Source of the DNA: Candidatus Omnitrophota bacterium
Lineage (GTDB): Bacteria; Omnitrophota; Gorgyraeia; Zapsychrales; Zapsychraceae
Assembly (NCBI GenBank): GCA_018399915.1
Contig: JAGYNW010000127.1
Location: 1-6,064, forward strand
Reading direction: 5' to 3'
DNA: 6,064 nucleotides
The notes beneath the pieces were generated by a model. The model was given only the letters and a program-made list of their open reading frames with translations. It searched no databases and had not been told where the DNA came from. Numbering within the stretch: position 1 is the first letter of the stretch; the number at the start of each line of letters is the position of its first letter. The translations under genes were made by a program, and so were the position numbers. Below, in pieces: positions 1 through 5,772 of this stretch.

Positions 1-795
1 GCCGACATCGCCACACAGAAGCCTGTCCATGGGTTGGGGGGATTCCATGTCGGACTTGACATCCGTTACGGCTTTGACTTGGTCAGGGGTCTCTTTGAAC
101 GGAAATCCTTTTTCAAATTGCTTTTGCCAATCCGTATCCTTAGAGAACGCGTGTCCTTTCAATGATGCGCGTAATGCTTGCGTATGGAGTAATTCCGCTG
201 CCAATTTTTGCAAGCGTTTTTGTATTTGGGCGCGTACCCTTTTCCACTCATTACTTCCGAGTTTATAAAGACGCGGGGGCCTTTTATGGAAACTGATATA
301 TTTCTGCACTAATTTGATGTCATGGTTCGGGACAAAAAGCCGGTCTCCTCCTTTATATTCGATAATCAGATGGTCTGTTTTTGTATCTCCGATCTCAAAT
401 TCTTTGATGCCTAAATATCTGCCTATACCATGCGTATGATGGACAACATAATCGCCCCGTTCAATATCGACAAAATTGTTTAAAGGAATATCCTGGGTGA
501 ACACCGATTCTTTTTTGGGTTTGTTGGGAAAAAGGATGATGATTTTATGCTGCCAGACCGATTTGCCTGTTTTCATATTGATACTCGCTATGGAACGGAT
601 TTTATCATCATCAAAATCAATGCGCACAGGCGAATCAAAGTTGACAGGAAAGATCTCAACAATGCCTCCTCTTTGGCTAAAAGAACCTTCAACGAGGGCA
701 CGTCGGGATTTATGATAGCGAAAAGCTACAAGATTGTTCAGCAAGATATCGAGTTCAATTGTTTGTCCGACAAAAACTTCAAATGTTTCAAACAT
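1..795 (-). CDS. mfd: Transcription-repair coupling factor Mfd, compact N-terminal form (5' part; 3' end outside window)
   Basis: Mfd is a DNA translocase that removes stalled RNA polymerase and recruits UvrA for nucleotide excision repair. The first 265 residues are visible and the frame is open to the window edge. Residues about 9-90 match E. coli Mfd domain D2 (UvrA-binding): from G10-Q11 to the QRGG motif (41-44) the spacing equals E. coli GQRLS...ATRGA without gaps, followed by EIFP and SPVRIDF. After a linker of about 20-25 residues, residues 112-175 match the CarD-like RNA-polymerase-interacting domain (GDYVVHHTHGIGRYLG, LIIEYKGGDRLFVP). Residues 230-265 enter helicase domain D5 (FPFKETPDQVKAV, then PMDRLLCGDVG, the start of Walker A). 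E. coli Mfd has about 125 residues before D2 and about 270 residues between D2 and the RNAP domain; these D1a, D1b and D3 equivalents are missing. ATG 795 is the first ATG after an in-frame stop at 826-828 and has an SD. Identity is near certain; function of the short form is inferred. Confidence 0.93.
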   Translation of the reverse strand, partial: MFETFEVFVGQTIELDILLNNLVAFRYHKSRRALVEGSFSQRGGIVEIFPVNFDSPVRIDFDDDKIRSIASINMKTGKSVWQHKIIILFPNKPKKESVFTQDIPLNNFVDIERGDYVVHHTHGIGRYLGIKEFEIGDTKTDHLIIEYKGGDRLFVPNHDIKLVQKYISFHKRPPRLYKLGSNEWKRVRAQIQKRLQKLAAELLHTQALRASLKGHAFSKDTDWQKQFEKGFPFKETPDQVKAVTDVKSDMESPQPMDRLLCGDVG

Positions 796-802
796 AAAAC
801 AG

Positions 803-808
803 CCCTTT
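803..808 (-). promoter_or_regulatory. Ribosome binding site of mfd
   Basis: AAAGGG on the minus strand lies seven bases before ATG 795. It directly adjoins the T-run of the secDF terminator (809-814). It fixes the mfd start at 795 and argues that the short N-terminus is genuine and not a 5' truncation caused by a frameshift. Confidence 0.6.
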
Positions 809-843
809 AAAAAACAAGGGCCTGCTCAATTCAGCAGGCCCTT
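809..843 (-). terminator. Rho-independent terminator of the yajC-secDF transcript
   Basis: There is a perfect 11-bp inverted repeat, AAGGGCCTGCT at 816-826 and its complement at 833-843, with a six-base loop at 827-832. On the minus strand the stem is followed by GTTTTTT (815-809), the form of an intrinsic terminator. On the plus strand the downstream bases (ATAGGTTATTTT) are a poor U-tract, so it is best read as one-directional. It starts 26 bases after the secDF stop codon and ends 14 bases before the mfd start. Confidence 0.88.
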
Positions 844-846
844 ATA
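841..846 (-). promoter_or_regulatory. Possible -10 box for mfd at the edge of the terminator stem
   Basis: TATAAG on the minus strand matches the sigma-70 -10 consensus at five of six bases. No good -35 box is found 16-18 bases upstream. If used, transcription would begin near 834-835, inside the first arm of the hairpin, so the mfd transcript would lack most of that arm and could not form the terminator. This is a sequence resemblance only, in AT-rich DNA. Confidence 0.25.
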
Positions 847-869
847 GGTTATTTTGCAAATGGTCGTTA

Positions 870-3161
870 TTATTTTTTATGCTTTTCCCAAAGTAAGACC
901 AGTGGGGTTGCGATAAAAACCGTTGAATAAGTACCTGCGATAAACCCGATTAAGAGGCATAGCGCGAATGTGTTGAGAACATCGCCTCCTTTTAAGTAAA
1001 GGGTAAGCACAACCAGTAATGTCGTAAGCGTTGTTAATATAGTTCTTCCCAAAGTTTGATTGATACTCAGATTGAGGATTTCCGCTAAGGAAGATTTTCT
1101 GATTTGTGACCAGTTTTCCCGGACACGGTCATAAATGATGATCGTATCGTTTATGGAATACCCGGCAATGGTCAATAATGCCGTTACGACTAATAAATCG
1201 ATCTGGCGTCCAAACATCAAAAGGATACCGGTTGTGATGATGACATCATGCAGCAAGGCAATAACGCCAGCCGTGGCAAAATCAAAGTGTTTGAATCTGA
1301 AACCAACAAAGATTAAAATGCCACCGAGTGCGAAAAGGATCGCAAAGATCGCAGCTCTTTGTAGGTTCTTTCCAACGACAGGACCGACTTTTTCGATCCG
1401 GAGCAATTCATAAGGATTATCCGGAAAGTTTTTCTTGAATGTGGCCTGGACCTTTTGGGAGACTTCATTGGATATCTCTTTGGTGCGGATGAGGACATTT
1501 TCCGAGCCAAGTTTTTGGTCGGATTCACTTATCAAAGTATCCTGAAGCCCGATCTTTTTCAGGTTTTCACTCAAGGCATCGGATTTGACGGTCTTTGTTA
1601 CCTGAATGATGGCATCATCCAGACCGACATCTTTAAGGGCTTCCCTGACCTCGTTAGATTGGATCGGTTTTTCAAAGTTGTATTCCTGGATCTGCCCTCC
1701 GGCAAAATCGATGCCGTAGGCAGTATCTTTTTTATTAATAAAGGTAACAATGCTGGCGATTATCAATGCGGAAGAAAGAATAAAACAGAAAAAGCGTTTG
1801 GAAACAAAGTTGATATTGGTCTTGTGAAAAAAACTTAACATAGGAAGCGATTTGATCACCCCCAGATTTATTAATGCATCAAAAAGTGTGCGCGTTACAA
1901 AGAGGGCGGTAAATAAACTGGCGATAAGACCAATAGATAAAGTGACGGCGAATCCTTTGATAGGACCGGACCCGAAATAAAAAAGCATAAAAGCCGCGAT
2001 CAAGGTTGTTGTGTTGGAATCGATGATCGCTTTTAAGGCTTTATCAAAACCATTGTTTACCGCTGCTGTAAGAGGTCTGCCGTTTGCGATTTCTTCTCTG
2101 ATGCGTTCATTGATCAGAACATTAGCGTCAACGGCCATACCCAGCGTAAGAATAATACCTGCGATACCCGGCAAGGTAAGGGTCAATTGTTGCGCCGGGA
2201 GTGTCAGGTTCAAAAATCCCATAATCCCGAAGATCAGCATGAGGTTGATGGCTAAGGCAATGCTGGAGATGACGCCTGCTTTCAGGTAGTAGATCAGCAT
2301 GAACAGGAAAACAAGAATACAGCCGATAATCGTTGCATTGATGCCGGAATTGATAGAATCCCTTCCTAACAGAGGTCCGATGGTCCGTTCTTCTTCTATG
2401 TGCATCGGTGCGGGCAATGCACCGGACCTGAGGGCCAAAGAGATCAAGGAAGCTTCTTCATAAGAGAACTGGCCTGTGATTTTTGCGGTGCCGCCCAGGA
2501 TCGGTTCATTGATATTCGGAGCGGAAAGGACTTCATCATCCAGAAGGATAGCCAGTCTTTTGTTCACATTGTCGGAAGTTAGCTTACCGAATTGTTTGGC
2601 TCCCATGGATTTGAATTTGAGAGAGATATGGGGTTGTCCGAATCCGTTGGTATCATAATCAACAAAGGCATTTTCAATCAATTCTCCGCTCAGCGCGACT
2701 TTATCTTCAACGAGAATAGGTTCATCATCTTCTTTTTTAATATATTTCAGTACATATCCTTGAGGTACATTTCCGGCTAAGGCATCTTTCAGGTCATTAG
2801 GATCGTCGTTAACAAGTCTGAATTCCAGCTGTGCGGTCTTCCCGATCATCGCCAGAGCCTTGTCCCGGTCTGTAATTCCCGGAAGTTGCACCAGAATCTC
2901 ATTGCGTCCTTGTCGTTGGAGAACAGGTTCAGCCGTGCCGATGCTATCGATCCGGTTTCTCAGAATTTCGATGGCCCGCAAAACAGCATCACTCTTGGCA
3001 TCATCATCCAATTTTTCCGTGTCTACCTTTAGGACAAGGTGCATCCCGCCTTTTAGATCAAGCCCTAGATTTATATGTTTTTCAAGAGGAAATGTGCATA
3101 ATGCAGAAACAATGATTACCCCTATAATAACCAAAATCCTGGTTTTTAATTTTTTTTTCAT
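870..3161 (-). CDS. secDF: Protein translocase SecDF, fused SecD-SecF
   Basis: This inner-membrane RND-type protein uses the proton motive force to pull exported proteins through SecYEG from the outer side. It has 763 residues, near the usual size of fused SecDF. The SecD half has TM1 (about 9-25), GLDLKGG (33-39), the large P1 domain (LEFRLV at 112-117) and five more membrane segments from about 272 to 425 with GMAVDANVLINERIREE (341-357). The SecF half has TM7 (about 456-475), GIDFAGGQ (483-490), the P4 domain, and five final segments with SINDTIIIYDRVREN (669-683) and TLGRTILTT (703-711). D344, D672 and R706 correspond to the proton-relay residues D340, D637 and R671 of Thermus SecDF (numbering from memory). 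The P4 domain holds an apparent insertion at about 521-553. The SD GGGAGG (3166-3171) is four bases before ATG 3161. It lies 72 bases after yajC and ends in the terminator at 809-843. Confidence 0.97.
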   Translation of the reverse strand: MKKKLKTRILVIIGVIIVSALCTFPLEKHINLGLDLKGGMHLVLKVDTEKLDDDAKSDAVLRAIEILRNRIDSIGTAEPVLQRQGRNEILVQLPGITDRDKALAMIGKTAQLEFRLVNDDPNDLKDALAGNVPQGYVLKYIKKEDDEPILVEDKVALSGELIENAFVDYDTNGFGQPHISLKFKSMGAKQFGKLTSDNVNKRLAILLDDEVLSAPNINEPILGGTAKITGQFSYEEASLISLALRSGALPAPMHIEEERTIGPLLGRDSINSGINATIIGCILVFLFMLIYYLKAGVISSIALAINLMLIFGIMGFLNLTLPAQQLTLTLPGIAGIILTLGMAVDANVLINERIREEIANGRPLTAAVNNGFDKALKAIIDSNTTTLIAAFMLFYFGSGPIKGFAVTLSIGLIASLFTALFVTRTLFDALINLGVIKSLPMLSFFHKTNINFVSKRFFCFILSSALIIASIVTFINKKDTAYGIDFAGGQIQEYNFEKPIQSNEVREALKDVGLDDAIIQVTKTVKSDALSENLKKIGLQDTLISESDQKLGSENVLIRTKEISNEVSQKVQATFKKNFPDNPYELLRIEKVGPVVGKNLQRAAIFAILFALGGILIFVGFRFKHFDFATAGVIALLHDVIITTGILLMFGRQIDLLVVTALLTIAGYSINDTIIIYDRVRENWSQIRKSSLAEILNLSINQTLGRTILTTLTTLLVVLTLYLKGGDVLNTFALCLLIGFIAGTYSTVFIATPLVLLWEKHKK

Positions 3162-3233
3162 GATACCTCCCGGATCAAGACAGATTTACCAGTTACTTTT
3201 TTTATAGTGTTTAAATATTTCGTTTGTCTGTTG

Positions 3234-3503
3234 TTATGTCTGCACTTCAGAGACAGACGCTTTATCAAACTCAATCTTGACATTATCATCTACGCGGATA
3301 ACAATGGTTTTCTCTTTAACATTAACAATAGTACCATGAATGCCACCCGCCGTGACGACTTTATCCTTCTTTTTTAGGTTTTTCTTCATCTCCTCTTTTT
3401 TCTGTTGTTCTTTTTTTTGAGGCCTGAAAACGAGAAAATGAAAAATGATAAAGATCAGAATAGCTGGAATAAGCATTTGCTGAAAAGATGAATTCGCAGG
3501 CAT
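3234..3503 (-). CDS. yajC: Sec translocon accessory subunit YajC
   Basis: YajC is a small single-span membrane protein that associates with SecDF and the SecYEG translocon; it is often dispensable. The 89 residues show a short polar N-terminus, one membrane helix (about 10-27), the family's RPQKK motif just after it (27-31), a lysine/glutamate-rich stretch (30-48), and the conserved core VVTAGGIHGTI (49-59) followed by a beta-rich tail. The length is slightly below the usual 100-110 residues. The SD AGGGGAG (3508-3514) precedes ATG 3503. It sits 87 bases after rpsP and 72 bases before secDF in the common yajC-secD-secF order, so co-transcription with secDF is likely. Confidence 0.95.
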   Translation of the reverse strand: MPANSSFQQMLIPAILIFIIFHFLVFRPQKKEQQKKEEMKKNLKKKDKVVTAGGIHGTIVNVKEKTIVIRVDDNVKIEFDKASVSEVQT

Positions 3504-3550
3504 GAGACTCCCCTCTACAGTTTTAAAATAATTGACGTTCTTAAATATTT

Positions 3551-3580
3551 AGTTAACGTTTACACCGTTAGTTTTGTCAA
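3551..3580 (-). promoter_or_regulatory. Weak promoter candidate with small inverted repeat upstream of yajC
   Basis: In the rpsP-yajC gap the minus strand carries a perfect -35 hexamer TTGACA (3580-3575). At an 18-base spacing the -10 position reads TTAACT, which matches the consensus at three of six bases only. Between them lies an inverted repeat, TAACG (3554-3558) and CGTTA (3566-3570) with a seven-base spacer, which could be a small operator or chance. No terminator is visible between rpsP and yajC, so yajC may also be read from upstream. Confidence 0.22.
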
Positions 3581-3590
3581 GATAATCCTT

Positions 3591-3848
3591 TTAAGCTTGG
3601 ATCGCTTTATCCGCTTTTTTGACCAGCGATTTAACGGTTGATGACATCTGGGCACCATTTTTAATCCATTTATCAAGTTTTTCCTGATCAACAGAAATAA
3701 TGGCGGGGTTTTTGGCCGCGTCGTAGTATCCAATAATTTCCAAATGTTTGGAATCCCGGGCTTTGGTACGGCTGATAGCCACAATACGGTAATTGTATCT
3801 GCCCTTAGATGATTTTCCTGCTCTTTGTAGTCTAATCTTTACTTCCAT
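3591..3848 (-). CDS. rpsP: 30S ribosomal protein bS16
   Basis: bS16 binds 16S rRNA and stabilises the body of the 30S subunit during assembly. The 85 residues contain the family signature: VKIRLQRAGKSSKGRYNYRI near the N-terminus (residues 3-22), RDSKHLEIIGYYD (31-43; commonly RDGR-IE-LG-Y), and the C-terminal W61 followed by NGAQMSSTV (64-72). The length is typical. A strong SD (AGGAG, 3854-3858) lies five bases before ATG 3848. In many bacteria rpsP is followed by a KH-domain gene, rimM, trmD and rplS. Here it is a single gene between trpE (41-base gap) and yajC. No terminator or clear promoter separates it from trpE, so it may be read with the his-trp genes. Confidence 0.97.
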   Translation of the reverse strand: MEVKIRLQRAGKSSKGRYNYRIVAISRTKARDSKHLEIIGYYDAAKNPAIISVDQEKLDKWIKNGAQMSSTVKSLVKKADKAIQA

Positions 3849-3889
3849 TTGGTCTCCTTTTTTGTCTCTTTTTTTTCAAATTCGATTTG

Positions 3890-5404
3890 CTAGTTTTCTA
3901 TTTCAGAATGCGCCATTTTGATCGCCATAATTTGCGCATTAGCCTTATTTAATGTCTCTTGATACTCTTTTTTAGGTTTAGAGTCCGCGACAATTCCTGC
4001 TCCGGCCTGGATGTAGGCTTTGCCTTTGAGTGCAATAATAGTCCGGATTGTAATACATGTGTCCAAATTCCCTGAAAAACTAAAGTATCCGATGCATCCG
4101 CCATAAGGGCCACGGGTTTGTTTTTCCAGATCTTCAATTATTTCCATTGCCCGTATCTTGGGAGCCCCGGATAATGTGCCGGCAGGGAAAGCAGACCTAA
4201 GGGCGTCGAAGCGATCATATTTTTTATTTTCCATTTGTCCTACAACATTGCTTACGATATGCATGACGTGCGAGTATTTTTCAACGCACATGAATTCAGA
4301 TAAATGCACGGAACCTTTTTTACAAACACGCCCAAGATCATTTCTTCCTAAGTCCACAAGCATGATATGCTCAGCTTTTTCTTTAGGATCAGCCAGAAGC
4401 TCTTTGGCCAAAGCGGCATCTTGTCTTTCGTCCTTTCCTCTTGGCCGGGTACCGGCAATGGGACGTGTTTCCACAATATTATCTTCACAACGCACCAAAA
4501 GTTCAGGAGAAGATCCGATAATTTGAACATCATCAAAGTTCAAATAATACATATACGGCGATGGGTTTAAAGCGCGTAAAGTTCTGTATATATTGAACGG
4601 ATCCGTTTTGATAGGAACCGTAAAGCGTTGGGACAAGACCACCTGAATAATCTCTCCGGCCCGAATTTGCCTCTTAGCTTTGTTAACAATATTTTTAAAT
4701 TCATCTTCTGTAAAATTGGATTTAACACTAAGCTTAACATTTTTTTTGGGTTTTGACGACTTTCGGACTAAGGGTTGGCTCAATTCTTTAATGTTCTTCT
4801 TGATCTTTTTAACCGCGGACCGATAAGCTTGGCGTTTTTCCTCTTTTGTGCTACCAGGACTAACATAAACGCAGGAAAGCAGCTTAATTTTATGATTTAA
4901 ATGATCAAAGATAATGGAATCCTTGGCCCTTACCAAAAGGGTGTCCGGCAATTTTAAGTCATCCCGTGTATTACGGGGGATTTTCTCGAAATGTTTAACG
5001 ATATCATAACTCAGATATCCTAACAGGCCACCGCAAAAACGGGGTAAGCCTTTGATGTTCACAAATTTGTATTGATTCAGGATATCTCTGACAAAAGATA
5101 AAGGATTATCTTTAATTGTGGAGGTCTCAATCTTTTCGCGCCCGTTTTTAAACCGGGTTATTTTAACCTGATCATTTTTCGTTTCTAAAATCAGGTCGGG
5201 GGCTTTGGCTAGAAAGGAAAAATGTGCGACCTTCTCTTCACCTTCCACAGATTCCAGAAGAAAAGAGTATTTGGCCTTTTGCGAAATTTTTAAATATGCG
5301 GAAACAGGGGTTTCCAGATCGCCTAAAATATCCTGGTACACAGGAATTAGATTACCTTTTCGGCTTAATTTTAAAAATTCTTTTTCTGATGGATAACAAT
5401 TCAT
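3890..5404 (-). CDS. trpE: Anthranilate synthase component I (TrpE)
   Basis: TrpE converts chorismate and ammonia (supplied by the TrpG glutamine amidotransferase) to anthranilate and pyruvate, the first step of tryptophan synthesis in the cytoplasm. The 504 residues have the usual two parts: an N-terminal domain with the tryptophan feedback site LLES (49-52) and a C-terminal chorismate-binding domain with GSSPELL (297-303), ETRPIAGTRPRG (312-323), EHIMLVDLGRNDLGRV (345-360), FPAGTLSGAPK (406-416), GPYGGCIGY (432-440) and GAGIVADS (468-475). PIAGT, where aminodeoxychorismate synthase PabB typically has PIKGT, supports TrpE over PabB. The lysine-rich stretch 213-228 is the variable link between the domains. 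The retained LLES motif suggests inhibition by tryptophan. ATG 5404 lies two bases after the hisI stop with no SD, suggesting translational coupling. No trpG or other trp gene is in the window, so the amidotransferase must be encoded elsewhere. Confidence 0.96.
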   Translation of the reverse strand: MNCYPSEKEFLKLSRKGNLIPVYQDILGDLETPVSAYLKISQKAKYSFLLESVEGEEKVAHFSFLAKAPDLILETKNDQVKITRFKNGREKIETSTIKDNPLSFVRDILNQYKFVNIKGLPRFCGGLLGYLSYDIVKHFEKIPRNTRDDLKLPDTLLVRAKDSIIFDHLNHKIKLLSCVYVSPGSTKEEKRQAYRSAVKKIKKNIKELSQPLVRKSSKPKKNVKLSVKSNFTEDEFKNIVNKAKRQIRAGEIIQVVLSQRFTVPIKTDPFNIYRTLRALNPSPYMYYLNFDDVQIIGSSPELLVRCEDNIVETRPIAGTRPRGKDERQDAALAKELLADPKEKAEHIMLVDLGRNDLGRVCKKGSVHLSEFMCVEKYSHVMHIVSNVVGQMENKKYDRFDALRSAFPAGTLSGAPKIRAMEIIEDLEKQTRGPYGGCIGYFSFSGNLDTCITIRTIIALKGKAYIQAGAGIVADSKPKKEYQETLNKANAQIMAIKMAHSEIEN

Positions 5405-5406
5405 AA

Positions 5407-5772
5407 TTATTTTTTAGGTTCAATTTTGCGGTAAAAACAGCTTTTTTCCATTGTATGGCACGCGCTTCCGACTTGTCTTACCTTAATCAACAGGGTGTCC
5501 AGATCGCAATCAAAATGAATGCTTTTAACAAATTGGAAATGCCCGGAGGTCATTCCCTTTACCCAATATTCTTTTCGTGAGCGGGACCAGAAACAGGTCT
5601 TTCCGCCTTTCAAGGTTTCCTTTAGAGAATCTATGTTCATATAGGCAAGCATTAAGACCTCTTTGGATTTATAATCTTGAACGATCGCCGGAATTAATCC
5701 ATCTGCGTTAAATTTGAGATTTTTAATGGTCCTTGGCGTAATCACCATTTCTTCTGCTTTGTTCTTTTTCAC
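5407..5772 (-). CDS. hisI: Phosphoribosyl-AMP cyclohydrolase HisI (cyclohydrolase domain only)
   Basis: HisI opens the adenine ring of phosphoribosyl-AMP to give ProFAR, the third step of histidine synthesis; it is a cytoplasmic Zn/Mg enzyme. The 121 residues carry the whole family signature: LMLAYMN (40-46), CFWSRSRKEYW (60-70), KGMTSGHFQ (72-80), DCDLD (88-92), ACHT (104-107) and SCFYR (111-115). C89, C105 and C112 are the expected zinc ligands and D88, D90 and D92 the expected magnesium ligands. There is no HisE pyrophosphohydrolase domain, unlike the fused HisIE of enterics, so HisE must be a separate gene. The start is GTG at 5772, overlapping the hisF stop as GTGA. ATG at codon 9 is an alternative, but the SD fits the GTG. 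Gap to trpE is two bases. Confidence 0.96.
   Translation of the reverse strand: MKKNKAEEMVITPRTIKNLKFNADGLIPAIVQDYKSKEVLMLAYMNIDSLKETLKGGKTCFWSRSRKEYWVKGMTSGHFQFVKSIHFDCDLDTLLIKVRQVGSACHTMEKSCFYRKIEPKK

Noticed and set aside
29..810. Several plus-strand open frames (29-268, 476-715, 547-810)
   Set aside because: They lie antisense to mfd, whose minus-strand frame gives clear family motifs throughout.
1455..1838. Open frame of 127 codons on the plus strand inside secDF
   Set aside because: It is fully antisense to the SecF half of a well-supported gene, has no recognisable motif and its composition follows the complementary codons.
3162..3233. Promoter for secDF alone in the yajC-secDF gap (TATAAA-like word near 3199-3205)
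   Set aside because: No -35-like hexamer lies at a suitable distance, and the word is part of an A-rich stretch; co-transcription with yajC explains the layout.
3560..3784. Minus-strand 74-codon frame overlapping rpsP
   Set aside because: It is an alternative frame of the bS16 gene; the 3591-3848 frame carries the ribosomal protein signature and a strong SD.
3877..3889. Small inverted repeat CAAAT-TCG-ATTTG between trpE and rpsP as a terminator
   Set aside because: The stem has only five weak pairs, and on the minus strand it is followed by an A-run instead of a U-run, so it cannot be an intrinsic terminator for trpE.
4158..4526. Plus-strand 122-codon frame inside trpE
   Set aside because: It is antisense to the most conserved part of the chorismate-binding domain and shows no family resemblance.
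3890..5404. Aminodeoxychorismate synthase PabB instead of TrpE
   Set aside because: The active-site motif is PIAGT rather than PIKGT, and the N-terminal LLES feedback motif is present.
5741..5748. ATG at codon 9 as the true hisI start
   Set aside because: The GTG at 5772 has a well-spaced GAGGTG site and forms the four-base overlap with hisF typical of coupled genes.
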